Part shown: positions 16,009 through 24,370 of the stretch, one piece after another
How the letters are laid out: each line of letters begins with the position of its first letter
Position numbering within the stretch: position 1 is the first letter of the stretch
DNA from: Bacillus methanolicus
Lineage (GTDB): Bacteria > Bacillota > Bacilli > Bacillales > Cytobacillaceae
DNA: 64,000 bases
Assembly: GCF_028888695.1 (NCBI RefSeq)
Contig: NZ_PNFF01000001.1
Span: forward strand, 257,501-321,500
Reading direction: 5' to 3'
Program-made: the position numbers and the translations under genes
The notes under the pieces: generated by a model
Databases searched by the model: none
The model's input: only the letters and a program-made list of their open reading frames with translations
What the model was told of the DNA's origin: nothing

Positions 16009-16898
16009 TGAAAGAAATAACCTTAAATCAAAAGAAAAGAAAGTTGACTCTAAATTTTCTAGTAGATAAGCTTTTTACTGTCGGATTATGGATTGTCAGC
16101 CTCTTAATTGTTGCTATGATTTTTTGGCTCCTTTTTCGAATTTTATCCAAGGGATTGCCTTCGTTAACATTTGATTTTCTAATCGGTATACCTGATGAAG
16201 TGATGGAGGGCGGCGGTATAGGCCCGTTTTTATTTAACTCTTTTTATATCCTTATCATTTCTCTGATTATTTCTTTGCCAATTGGTATAGGATCTGGAAT
16301 ATATTTAGCTGAATATGCGCCCGATAACCGATTGACGGAAGTCATAAGGGCATGTGTGGAAAGCTTGGCATCTGTACCGTCTATTGTGTTCGGATTATTC
16401 GGATATGTGTTATTTGTTGATGTGTTCCAAATTGGATTGACAATTCTTGGAGCATCCGTTGCATTGTCGCTGCTAAATTTGCCGGTATTAACGCGTGTGA
16501 CAGAGGAAGCGTTACGTTCAGTACCGATAGATGTGAGAGAAGCATCCTATGCTCTTGGAGCAACGAAATCTCAAACTATTATCAAAGCCGTTATTCCAGC
16601 TGCCTTATCCGCGATTGTAACAGGTGTAAGTCTGGCAGCTTGCAGGGCGTTTGGAGAATCGGCAGTTATTTTGCTTGCCGGCGGAACCGGAACTTCTGGA
16701 GAAATGTGGGATTTCAATTTGTTGTCACCTGGAGGAAATCTTCCAGTCTATTTATGGTACGTACAATCCGAAGCACTGGTCCCCGATGCAAAGGAAATTG
16801 CTGAAAAGTCAGTAGCAGTGTTAGTATGTATTATTTTATTAATGAGCACCTTACTGAGAATTCCGGTTTGGTTGAGGGATTTTCGATTAAAACGTTAA
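16008..16898 (+). CDS. pstA: Phosphate ABC transporter permease PstA
   Basis: Second membrane subunit, 296 aa. Start ATG 16008 lies in TAATG with AAGGAG upstream; the upstream in-frame extension overlaps pstC and is rejected. Six predicted spans; the ATPase-coupling loop is REASYALGATKSQTIIKAVIP, followed by ACRAFGESAVILLAGG. In most bacteria pstB and phoU follow at once; here the coding stops and an imperfect hairpin and a tRNA gene follow. Confidence 0.94.
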   Translation: MKEITLNQKKRKLTLNFLVDKLFTVGLWIVSLLIVAMIFWLLFRILSKGLPSLTFDFLIGIPDEVMEGGGIGPFLFNSFYILIISLIISLPIGIGSGIYLAEYAPDNRLTEVIRACVESLASVPSIVFGLFGYVLFVDVFQIGLTILGASVALSLLNLPVLTRVTEEALRSVPIDVREASYALGATKSQTIIKAVIPAALSAIVTGVSLAACRAFGESAVILLAGGTGTSGEMWDFNLLSPGGNLPVYLWYVQSEALVPDAKEIAEKSVAVLVCIILLMSTLLRIPVWLRDFRLKR

Positions 16899-16948
16899 AA
16901 TTTATTTAGCAGTAAAGTAGTTTTTGAAAATACATGTAAAAATCCATT

Positions 16949-17006
16949 GGGTTGACTCATAAACAAAGGGTCAGTCCCCTCCATTCAGACTCTTATGAGT
17001 CAGCCC
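16949..17006 (+). terminator. Hairpin after pstA, reduced copy of a palindromic repeat
   Basis: Outer stem GGGTTGACTCATAA / TTATGAGTCAGCCC with AAGGGTCAGTCCCCTCC in the loop. The loop matches the arms of the longer palindromes at 40333-40420 and 45936-46053. It probably ends the pst transcript, although no T-run follows. Confidence 0.55.
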
Positions 17007-17059
17007 AGACATTACTTTCTTGAGGACAAAAAAAATTCGACAAAATTTTTGAAAGGCCC

Positions 17060-17088
17060 TTGACGATTATAAAAAAAGTGTGTAAGAT
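17060..17088 (+). promoter_or_regulatory. Strong sigma-A promoter for tRNA-Gly
   Basis: A -35 TTGACG (17060) and a -10 TAAGAT (17083) with a 17-base spacer, about 90 bases before the tRNA gene. Confidence 0.7.
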
Positions 17089-17179
17089 ATAAAAGTCGAT
17101 TCAATGAAAAACGTTATATTCTAAGGTTTTGCTTGTTTTTTTTGAGAATTCATCGACAAAATCTATCATATTTTGTTAT

Positions 17180-17253
17180 GCGGGTGTAGTTTAGTGGTAA
17201 AACCTCAGCCTTCCAAGCTGATGTCGTGGGTTCGATTCCCATCACCCGCTCCA
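17180..17253 (+). tRNA. tRNA-Gly (TCC)
   Basis: Single-gene tRNA unit. Anticodon TCC in CAGCCTTCCAAGCTG, acceptor GCGGGTG/CACCCGC, CCA encoded. It has its own promoter and terminator. Confidence 0.97.
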
Positions 17254-17264
17254 TACATAGGTAT

Positions 17265-17310
17265 CAACGCAGTGTTTCGTTTCAACAAGAACGAGGCGTT
17301 GCGTTTTTTA
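17265..17310 (+). terminator. Terminator of tRNA-Gly
   Basis: Long stem pairing CAACGC..GTTTCGTT with AACGAG.CGTTG, followed by a T-rich run. Confidence 0.85.
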
Positions 17311-17334
17311 TTTTATTCTAATAAAGGATGCTGA

Positions 17335-18003
17335 TTAGCATCCAATAATTTTATAATGTGAATCACCGCCATGAATCTGGACGAACATTTTCATTAGAGA
17401 CTCAGTTAATTTATGTTTGCTGGAATCATCAATAGAAGGCTGTAAATAAATAATTTGAATAGCATTTTTTGTATGAACATCAACTGCGGTCCGTTCGGAG
17501 TCTACAAATGGGCTGCCAAACGGCCCTATATTGTCTGCAGAAATAATCAGATTGTGCAATGAATTCTTCCTTCCATTCAGGCCGGTATATTCCTCATTTT
17601 CTTGTCCAAGCCGTATTATAATATCACCAGACAATTTATCTGCATCATAAATTCCAATCGGAACTTGATATTGAAGAGAAAAGAAGTTATTAATATCAAT
17701 AGCACTATGTACAGATTGTAAATAATTTTGTTTCTTTATTCTTCGGTATAGAGATTCAGCCGAATGCCTGTATCGATTTGGGTCTTTGCCTGTTTTTTTG
17801 AAAATTTGCCTCCATTCTTGAATTCCGTCCAAATCAGTTACGTTTTTCGATTCCATTTCGAAATATATTGACTCTTGAAAAAGTTGAAGTCTGCCTTTTA
17901 CCATTTGCGGGGAAGGCCCTACTTCGATCCCTTTGTAATAAATAACACCGACTTTTAAATTTGGAACTAAAGCACAGAGTTCCGGCGATATATGAATTTC
18001 CAA
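17335..18003 (-). CDS. B3/B4 tRNA-binding domain protein
   Basis: About 222 aa. It resembles stand-alone proteins with the B3/B4 domain of the phenylalanyl-tRNA synthetase beta chain; their role is unsettled, and RNA or amino-acid editing is suggested. Recognisable parts are the segment EWRQIFKKTGKDPNRYRHSAE and the core IDINNFFSLQYQVPIGIYDAD. TTG 18003 is preferred because GGAGG lies eight bases before it; a TTG at 18018 would place that site inside the gene. Single minus-strand gene, divergent from queG. Confidence 0.75.
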   Translation of the reverse strand: MEIHISPELCALVPNLKVGVIYYKGIEVGPSPQMVKGRLQLFQESIYFEMESKNVTDLDGIQEWRQIFKKTGKDPNRYRHSAESLYRRIKKQNYLQSVHSAIDINNFFSLQYQVPIGIYDADKLSGDIIIRLGQENEEYTGLNGRKNSLHNLIISADNIGPFGSPFVDSERTAVDVHTKNAIQIIYLQPSIDDSSKHKLTESLMKMFVQIHGGDSHYKIIGC

Positions 18004-18107
18004 ACGTTCCACCTCCAAATTTCCTTAATAATAGTTTATCATATAATACATTGTATGAATAATGTTGACTTTCATTATAGATTAATTTGAAGAAAGGAGG
18101 GATAAGC

Positions 18108-19238
18108 ATGGATGTCCGTTTATTAAAAAAAGAAATCATCGAATACGCGAAGTCAATAGGAATCGATAAGATCGGCTTCACAAGTGCCAGTCCATTTACA
18201 GAAATGAAAAATCGCCTGAGGATCCAGCAAGAACTGAACTATCAATCCGGATTTGAAGAGCCGGATATTGAAAAACGGGTTACTCCCTCTCTTTTAATGG
18301 ATTCCCCGCAATCAATCATTTCGATTGCATTAGCATATCCTTCAAAAATGAAGGAACGGGTGGTCGCCAAAAAAGGAGAACGAAGAGGAATTTTTTGCAG
18401 AGCTTCGTGGGGGACCGATTACCATTTTATTTTAAAAGACCGTTTAAAAAAACTTGAAGAATTCATTGCAGAAAAGGTACCGGGAGCACAACTTAAATCA
18501 ATGGTTGATACGGGAGAATTAGTAGACAGGGCGGTTGCACAAAGAGCCGGAATTGGCTGGAGCGGAAAAAACTGTTCAATAATCACACCTGAATTTGGTT
18601 CTTATGTGTATCTTGGAGAAATGATTACCAACATTCCTTTTGAACCTGATACACCGATGGAAGACCGCTGCGGTTCATGCAATAAATGTGTGGAAGCGTG
18701 TCCGACAGGAGCGCTTGTTCAGGGCGGACAGTTAAATGCAAAGCGCTGTATAGCATTTTTGACTCAAACAAAAGATTTTTTGCCGGAAGAGTTTCGTGAA
18801 AAATTGGGGAACCGCCTATATGGCTGTGATACATGCCAAACTGTATGTCCGGAGAATAAAGGAAAGGATTTTCACCTTCATCCTGAAATGGAACCGGATC
18901 CTGAGATTGCCAAACCATTGTTAAAGCCTTTGCTTCACATAAGCAACCGGGAATTTAAAGAGAAATATGGCCATGTTTCAGGTTCTTGGCGGGGCAAAAA
19001 ACCGATCCAACGAAACGCGATCATTGCACTGGCGCATTTTAAAGATGAAACGGCCATAAGTGATCTCGTAAAGGTATTAAACGAAGACCCGCGTCCGGTA
19101 ATCCGCGGAACGGCAGCCTGGGCACTAGGAAAAATTGGTGGAGAAAATGCAAAAAAAGCACTTTTGAAGGCTAAGGAAACCGAAGCAGATCATCAAGTTA
19201 TAAACGAGATTGAAAAGGGATTAGAATTATGTAGTTGA
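18108..19238 (+). CDS. queG: Epoxyqueuosine reductase QueG
   Basis: Cobalamin- and iron-sulfur-dependent enzyme for the last step of queuosine formation in tRNA (epoxyqueuosine to queuosine), cytoplasmic, 376 aa. Two 4Fe-4S motifs are visible: CGSCNKCVEACP, and CDTCQTVCP. A conserved VDTGELVDRAVAQRAGIGW lies before them. The C-terminus has HEAT-like repeats (AIIALAHFKDETAI, RGTAAWALGKIGG) that bind tRNA. Start ATG 18108 has AAAGGAGG upstream. The B. subtilis counterpart is YhbA, with yhbB and cspR next to it as here. Confidence 0.95.
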   Translation: MDVRLLKKEIIEYAKSIGIDKIGFTSASPFTEMKNRLRIQQELNYQSGFEEPDIEKRVTPSLLMDSPQSIISIALAYPSKMKERVVAKKGERRGIFCRASWGTDYHFILKDRLKKLEEFIAEKVPGAQLKSMVDTGELVDRAVAQRAGIGWSGKNCSIITPEFGSYVYLGEMITNIPFEPDTPMEDRCGSCNKCVEACPTGALVQGGQLNAKRCIAFLTQTKDFLPEEFREKLGNRLYGCDTCQTVCPENKGKDFHLHPEMEPDPEIAKPLLKPLLHISNREFKEKYGHVSGSWRGKKPIQRNAIIALAHFKDETAISDLVKVLNEDPRPVIRGTAAWALGKIGGENAKKALLKAKETEADHQVINEIEKGLELCS

Positions 19239-19272
19239 AACAGGAATTGACGTCATTCCTGTTTTCTTTTTT
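19238..19272 (+). terminator. Terminator after queG
   Basis: Stem AAACAGGAAT / ATTCCTGTTT followed by TTCTTTTTTT. Confidence 0.85.
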
Positions 19273-19332
19273 TAAATACTTACTTTTATTGCACTCTTCT
19301 TCATAAAAATGATGATGAGAGGAGTGAATAAA

Positions 19333-20217
19333 GTGCGGGAACAGTTGCAAAATTTATTAGATATGCGGGTTCAACAATGTGTTTCTCATAAGAATGGCAA
19401 AAATAAATGTGCAAAGATTGAAAAGAAAAAAGAAACACTATTAAAAAGAGGTGCGGAAATCGTAAAAGCGAAAGCAAGGGGAAAAATCATTTCAAGTAAA
19501 GAAGCAAATGACATAATGAAAGTCATATATGAAGTACATTTTCAATATTTGACTAAACAAAAAGATACGTTTTTTCTCGAAGAAGAAATAGAACAAAGAA
19601 TTGCCGATTTTTATAAAGGGGTTTTAGTGGAAGACCATGAAATCAATCCTTTCGAGACAAAAAAGACTTTTGAACCAGAAGAAAAGTTCCTCCAATTTGA
19701 TCAGGTAGATAATTCTGAACGATTGTCCTATCAGTATGACCGGTTGAAAGCTGTTCAATATGCAGAAAGATGGTGGAATGATTATAATCCTGCATACAAA
19801 AAATTTGAGGTTGATTGCACCAATTTCATTTCCCAGTGTCTTTATTCCGGCGGAGCTCCAATGACAGGATTTCCAAACAGGTCAAACGGCTGGTGGATGA
19901 GAAATAATAATTGGAGTTACAGCTGGACTGTCGCTAACTCCCTTCGCCTGTATTTGTCCCGGGCCAAAACGGGACTCAGAGCAAAGGAAGTAAAGAGCCC
20001 GGATCTACTGTTATTGGGGGATGTCATCTGTTATGATTTTCAGGGTGATGGACGTTTTGATCACAATACGATTGTGACAGGAAAAGATGTCAACGGGATG
20101 CCGCTCGTTAACGCTCATACTTATAACTGCCGAATGCGTTACTGGGCGTATGAAGATTCCACAGCATATACTCCAAAAATTAAATACAAATTTTATTCGA
20201 TTGTAGACGATCGGTAA
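19333..20217 (+). CDS. yhbB: Amidase-like domain protein YhbB
   Basis: About 294 aa from GTG 19333, which follows AGAGGAG by eight bases. The N-terminal part is helical and charged. The C-terminal part (about residues 135-290) has the putative amidase domain: VDCTNFISQCLYSGGAPMTG contains the candidate nucleophilic cysteine, and DHNTIVTGKD and NAHTYN carry histidines that could complete the site. No signal peptide is evident. Position between queG and trmL equals B. subtilis yhbB. Substrate unknown; a cell-wall or peptide amide is a guess from the family. Confidence 0.85.
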   Translation: MREQLQNLLDMRVQQCVSHKNGKNKCAKIEKKKETLLKRGAEIVKAKARGKIISSKEANDIMKVIYEVHFQYLTKQKDTFFLEEEIEQRIADFYKGVLVEDHEINPFETKKTFEPEEKFLQFDQVDNSERLSYQYDRLKAVQYAERWWNDYNPAYKKFEVDCTNFISQCLYSGGAPMTGFPNRSNGWWMRNNNWSYSWTVANSLRLYLSRAKTGLRAKEVKSPDLLLLGDVICYDFQGDGRFDHNTIVTGKDVNGMPLVNAHTYNCRMRYWAYEDSTAYTPKIKYKFYSIVDDR

Positions 20218-20328
20218 AGCATTTAAAACCTTAAAAATTGCATGGAATCTCGGCTGAGATTTACGTTCTTGTATGGGAAATGAAGAGTGGTATAATAGCT
20301 TTTAGAGTTAAAATATGAGGTGAAAAAT

Positions 20329-20802
20329 GTGGCACTGCACGTAGTTTTATACCAACCTGAGATACCGGCCAATACGGGAAATATCGCCCGGACTTGCGCA
20401 GCAACCGATACAACATTGCATTTAATCCGCCCGCTCGGCTTTTCTACTGATGACAAGATGTTGAAGCGTGCGGGACTTGATTATTGGGAATTTGTAAAAG
20501 TGGTTTATTATGATTCATTAGAGGAATTTTTCGAAAAGAATAAGGGTGGAGAATTTTTTTATTTAACAAAATTTGGTCTCCAGCCTCATACGTCTTTCGA
20601 TTATAGCAGAATGGATAGAGATTACTACTTTGTTTTCGGCAGGGAAACAACCGGGTTGCCGAAGGATCTTATTGATCAGAATAAGGACCGAAGCCTTCGT
20701 ATTCCGATGAATGATAATGTCAGGTCATTGAATTTATCAAACACAGCGGCAATCTTGATTTATGAAGCATTGCGCCAGCAAAACTATCCAGGATTAAAGT
20801 AG
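20329..20802 (+). CDS. trmL: tRNA (cytidine/uridine-34 2'-O)-methyltransferase TrmL
   Basis: SPOUT-fold methyltransferase for the wobble ribose of tRNA-Leu, 157 aa. GTG 20329 is chosen because GAGGTG lies before it and the resulting MALHVVLYQPEIPANTGNIA is the family N-terminus. The knot motifs FVFGRETTGLP and RIPMNDNVRSLNLSNTAAI bind AdoMet. Called cspR in B. subtilis. With queG upstream this is a small tRNA-modification cluster; both tRNA-Leu targets lie at 1866-2057. Confidence 0.94.
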   Translation: MALHVVLYQPEIPANTGNIARTCAATDTTLHLIRPLGFSTDDKMLKRAGLDYWEFVKVVYYDSLEEFFEKNKGGEFFYLTKFGLQPHTSFDYSRMDRDYYFVFGRETTGLPKDLIDQNKDRSLRIPMNDNVRSLNLSNTAAILIYEALRQQNYPGLK

Positions 20803-20824
20803 ACCCGAGTGAAAACCGGGTCTC
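20802..20824 (+). terminator. Terminator after trmL
   Basis: Stem GACCCG / CGGGTC with a short loop and TCTTAATTT after it. Confidence 0.75.
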
Positions 20825-20869
20825 TTAATTTCATTTATAAAAAAACTAGCAGGGGGGCATGCAAAAGAA

Positions 20870-21619
20870 ATGAATGAAATCATCGAAACGATTTTGAATC
20901 ATAGATCTGTAAGAAGCTTTAAAGATAAGCCATTGACTGAAGAACAAATCAAAATCATTGTATCAAGTGCCCAGTCTGCGTCAACATCGAGTTATCTTCA
21001 GGCATATTCCATTATAGGCGTGACTGATAAAGAAAAGAAAAAGAAATTGGCGGAATTGGCCGGGAACCAATCGTATGTTGAATTAAATGGACATTTTTTC
21101 GTATTTTGCGCGGACCTTTACCGTCATGAAGTTGTTGGAAAGATGACTGGGAAAGATGTCATCTCTTCGATCGAGAGTACGGAGAAATTTATGGTAGCTT
21201 TAATCGATACTGCGCTAGCGGCTCAAAACGCAGCTTTGGCTGCCGAATCAATGGGATTAGGGGTTTGTTACATCGGTGGGATCCGAAATAACCTCGATGA
21301 AGTTTGTAACATTTTAAAAACACCGGACCGAGTGATTCCGCTTTTTGGCCTTGCTGTCGGGTATCCGAACAAAGAAACCACAAAAAAGCCGCGGCTTCCG
21401 CTTGAACATGTATACCATGAAAATGAATATTGTCAGGATGAAGAAACTTATATAAAGCAATTAGCAAGTTATGATCAAGAAGTTTCAAGTTATTATCAGG
21501 AAAGAACAATGGGCAAACGGAAAGATACTTGGACCGGCCAAATTGCAAATATGCTTGAAAGACAATCTAGAATGTATATGAAAGATTTTGTTCAAAGTAT
21601 TAAAATGAACCTTCGTTGA
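20870..21619 (+). CDS. NADPH-dependent flavin oxidoreductase (nitroreductase, NfsA/NfrA type)
   Basis: FMN enzyme of 249 aa that reduces nitro compounds, flavins or similar acceptors with NAD(P)H. The N-terminus ILNHRSVRSFKDKPLTEEQI and SAQSASTSSYLQAYSIIGV are the FMN-binding signature of the NfsA/FRP branch. AALAAESMGLGVCYIGGIRNN and FGLAVGYPN complete the fold, and the long C-terminal extension is typical. A G-run (GGGGGG) lies 13 bases before the ATG. Single gene ended by a bidirectional terminator. Confidence 0.9.
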   Translation: MNEIIETILNHRSVRSFKDKPLTEEQIKIIVSSAQSASTSSYLQAYSIIGVTDKEKKKKLAELAGNQSYVELNGHFFVFCADLYRHEVVGKMTGKDVISSIESTEKFMVALIDTALAAQNAALAAESMGLGVCYIGGIRNNLDEVCNILKTPDRVIPLFGLAVGYPNKETTKKPRLPLEHVYHENEYCQDEETYIKQLASYDQEVSSYYQERTMGKRKDTWTGQIANMLERQSRMYMKDFVQSIKMNLR

Positions 21620-21621
21620 AT

Positions 21622-21668
21622 AAGAGAAGCGCAAGTAACTTGGCTAGCCGCGGGCAAGCGATGAAGTT
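21622..21668 (+). repeat. Solo GCGCAAG-type intergenic repeat
   Basis: AGAAGCGCAAG.., then GGCTAGCC and GCGGGCAAGCG, resemble one end of the larger palindromic repeat at 40487-40660 read on its other strand. No ORF; probably a degraded half-copy. Confidence 0.4.
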
Positions 21669-21734
21669 AGACTACGTAATTAATCCAAAAATACTCTTTT
21701 ATGCTTTAACATAATTAACTTTCTTTAATAGAAG

Positions 21735-21773
21735 AAAAAGCTGCTGATTAATGTTTAACCAGCAGCTTTTTTT
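21735..21773. terminator. Bidirectional terminator
   Basis: Stem AAAAGCTGCTG / CAGCAGCTTTT with A-run and T-run. It serves the nitroreductase gene and, from the other strand, the 30-residue ORF at 21806-21898. Confidence 0.85.
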
Positions 21774-21805
21774 GTTAGGGCATTTCGAGACTTTTTCAGA
21801 TTCTT

Positions 21806-21898
21806 TTATTTATTAATCCCCGGTTTATCATTGTATCCGGCTGTAAAGATCGCAGCAAGGAAAGCCACAACTACACCTAAAATTAAAACAGTACCCAT
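21806..21898 (-). CDS. Small one-span membrane protein (30 aa)
   Basis: ATG at 21898 with AAAGGAGG ten bases upstream gives MGTVLILGVVVAFLAAIFTA followed by GYNDKPGINK and a TAA stop. Residues 3-21 form one hydrophobic membrane span. Its start signal is better than most in this window and a terminator follows, so it looks real. No family recognised; such small proteins often act on larger membrane proteins or in the spore. Confidence 0.7.
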   Translation of the reverse strand: MGTVLILGVVVAFLAAIFTAGYNDKPGINK

Positions 21899-22059
21899 CT
21901 ATGTAAGCCTCCTTTTTTTCATTAGAAAAGTTCATATTCTTTAAATGCTACATAGAATTATTATAGCCCAAAATGACAGGGCTGTGAATCGAAACTGTGC
22001 AGATTTTTTGCATGTAAAGGATTAGATAAAAAAGATATACACAACATCTCACAGTTTAG

Positions 22060-22088
22060 GCATGTTCAATTGTCCAAGCGCATACAGT
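22060..22088 (+). promoter_or_regulatory. Sigma-E-type promoter of prkA
   Basis: A -35 GCATGTT (22060) and a -10 CATACAGT (22081) with a 14-base gap. Each differs by one base from the sigma-E consensus. prkA is a mother-cell gene in B. subtilis, which supports the call. Confidence 0.65.
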
Positions 22089-22127
22089 ATATTAATCGTC
22101 TCTGATTAAAAACAGGGGGAGGTCCTT

Positions 22128-24023
22128 ATGGATATTTTAAGAAAAATTGAAATGTTTCGAGAAGCAGAGGAAAAGCTAAAGTGGGAAGGGACATTTGCAG
22201 ATTACTTGCAAATTGTTAAAAAGAAGCCATGGGTAGCCCAATCAGCACATTCAAGGGTATATAATATGATTAAAGATTCAGGAGTTGAAGAAGTCAATGG
22301 GAAAAAGAAGTATCAATTCTTTTCCAATCAACTTTTCGGTCTCGAAGAAGCGTTAGAAAGGCTTGTAGAAGAATATTTTCATCCGGCTGCGAAACGCCTA
22401 GATGTTAGAAAACGGATTTTGTTATTGATGGGCCCGGTCAGTGGCGGAAAATCTACATTGGTTACTGCGTTAAAAAGAGGCTTGGAGGCATACTCCCTTA
22501 CTGACAGAGGAGCAGTATATGCGATTAAAGGATGTCCGATGCATGAAGATCCGCTGCATCTGATTCCACATCATCTCCGCCAGGATTTTTACGAAGAATA
22601 TGGAATACGAATCGAAGGAAATTTATCGCCGCTTAATATGATGCGCCTTGAAAAAGAATATGGCGGAAGGATTGAAGATGTATTAGTTGAAAGAATTTTC
22701 TTTTCCGAAGATAAACGCGTCGGGATTGGGACATTCAGCCCGTCCGATCCGAAATCTCAGGATATAGCCGATCTGACTGGAAGCATTGACTTTTCAACAA
22801 TTGCCCAGTATGGTTCAGAATCTGATCCTCGTGCTTACCGTTTTGACGGGGAGCTGAACAAGGCAAACCGCGGAATGATGGAATTTCAGGAGATGCTGAA
22901 ATGTGATGAAAAGTTTTTATGGCATTTGCTTTCGTTAACCCAGGAAGGTAATTTTAAAGCTGGACGATTTGCGTTAATTTCAGCTGATGAATTAATAGTA
23001 GCTCACACAAATGAAACGGAATATCGCTCGTTTATCTCGAATAAGAAAAACGAAGCGCTCCATTCCCGGATTATTGTGATGCCGATTCCTTACAATCTTA
23101 AAGTTTCACAAGAAGAGAAAATTTATGAGAAAATGATTCGCGAAAGTGATGTGTCCAATGTTCATATTGCTCCGCATACGTTGAAGGTAGCGGCTATGTT
23201 TACGATTTTAACCCGTTTAAAAGAGCCGAAAAAAGGTGATATCGATTTAGTTAAGAAAATGCGCCTGTATGATGGGGAAAGTGTCGAAGGGTTCAACTCA
23301 GCGGATGTTGAAGAATTGAAAAAAGAATATCAGGATGAAGGAATGAGCGGGATTGATCCGCGTTATGTCATCAATCGGATTTCGTCGACGATTATTCGCA
23401 AGGAAATCCCGTCCATTAATGCGCTTGACGTTCTCCGGTCGCTTAAAGAAGGATTGGATCAGCATCCATCAATTACAGCTGAATTAAGGGAACGCTATTT
23501 AAATTTCATTTCATTGGCACGCAAGGAATATGACGAGATCGCCAAAAAAGAAGTCCAAAAAGCGTTTGTTTATTCTTATGAGGAATCGGCCAAAACCCTG
23601 ATGGATAATTATCTTGATAATGTAGAAGCGTACTGTAATAAGGCGAAACTTCGCGATCCATTAACCGGGGAAGAAATAAATCCGGATGAAAAATTAATGA
23701 GATCGATTGAAGAGCAAATCGGAATTTCTGAGAATGCAAAAAAAGCATTCAGGGAAGAAATTTTAATCAGGATTTCTGCTTATGCACGAAAAGGGAAACG
23801 GTTCGATTATAATTCACATGATCGTTTGCGTGAAGCGATTCAGAAAAAATTATTTGCGGATTTGAAAGACGTCGTTAAAATTACGACTTCAACGAAAACG
23901 CCGGATGAACAGCAATTGAAGAAAGTCAATGAGGTGGTCGCACGGCTGATTGACGAATATGGCTACAACTCTACATCTGCAAATGAATTGCTGCGCTATG
24001 TTGGAAGTTTGTTAAACAGATAA
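22128..24023 (+). CDS. prkA: AAA+ serine protein kinase/protease PrkA
   Basis: Sporulation-stage AAA+ protein, 631 aa. In the literature it is described as a serine kinase and more recently as an ATP-dependent protease. Walker A is GPVSGGKSTLVTALKRGLE (about residues 103-121) and the N-terminal PrkA AAA domain runs to about residue 400. The C-terminal kinase-like domain is full length (to SANELLRYVGSLLNR). GGGGGAGG lies before the ATG. A sigma-E-type promoter is just upstream and yhbH follows, as in B. subtilis. Confidence 0.96.
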   Translation: MDILRKIEMFREAEEKLKWEGTFADYLQIVKKKPWVAQSAHSRVYNMIKDSGVEEVNGKKKYQFFSNQLFGLEEALERLVEEYFHPAAKRLDVRKRILLLMGPVSGGKSTLVTALKRGLEAYSLTDRGAVYAIKGCPMHEDPLHLIPHHLRQDFYEEYGIRIEGNLSPLNMMRLEKEYGGRIEDVLVERIFFSEDKRVGIGTFSPSDPKSQDIADLTGSIDFSTIAQYGSESDPRAYRFDGELNKANRGMMEFQEMLKCDEKFLWHLLSLTQEGNFKAGRFALISADELIVAHTNETEYRSFISNKKNEALHSRIIVMPIPYNLKVSQEEKIYEKMIRESDVSNVHIAPHTLKVAAMFTILTRLKEPKKGDIDLVKKMRLYDGESVEGFNSADVEELKKEYQDEGMSGIDPRYVINRISSTIIRKEIPSINALDVLRSLKEGLDQHPSITAELRERYLNFISLARKEYDEIAKKEVQKAFVYSYEESAKTLMDNYLDNVEAYCNKAKLRDPLTGEEINPDEKLMRSIEEQIGISENAKKAFREEILIRISAYARKGKRFDYNSHDRLREAIQKKLFADLKDVVKITTSTKTPDEQQLKKVNEVVARLIDEYGYNSTSANELLRYVGSLLNR

Positions 24024-24030
24024 AAAGTAG

Positions 24031-24065
24031 AGAGCTGACAAGATGCGTTGGTCAGCTCTTTTTAT
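24031..24065 (+). terminator. Terminator after prkA
   Basis: Stem AGAGCTGAC / GTCAGCTCT followed by TTTTTAT. The remaining 300 bases to yhbH hold no gene I can see; they should contain the yhbH promoter, which I could not place with confidence. Confidence 0.85.
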
Positions 24066-24370
24066 ATAAGTTGTAAATGTTAAAAGGTATGAAATGACTT
24101 TGAACATAGTTGCCGACAAGACGGTTGAAATATCGAACGAGTGCACGGAAATTCCGATGATTTTCTGGAATGATAACAGACTGTAAATAGGCTTGTTTGT
24201 TTTTATTGGGCGATTGTCTTATTAACGAAATAATTTGTCAATTATTTTGTCGTTCTGCATAGGATAAAGTAATAAACGTTTCCCATATCTCATTCGACAC
24301 TCGCGATATTGTATGCATGGATGAGTTTATATGTGCAAGAAATTGAGTATTTTAACAGGAGGGGTTTTAA

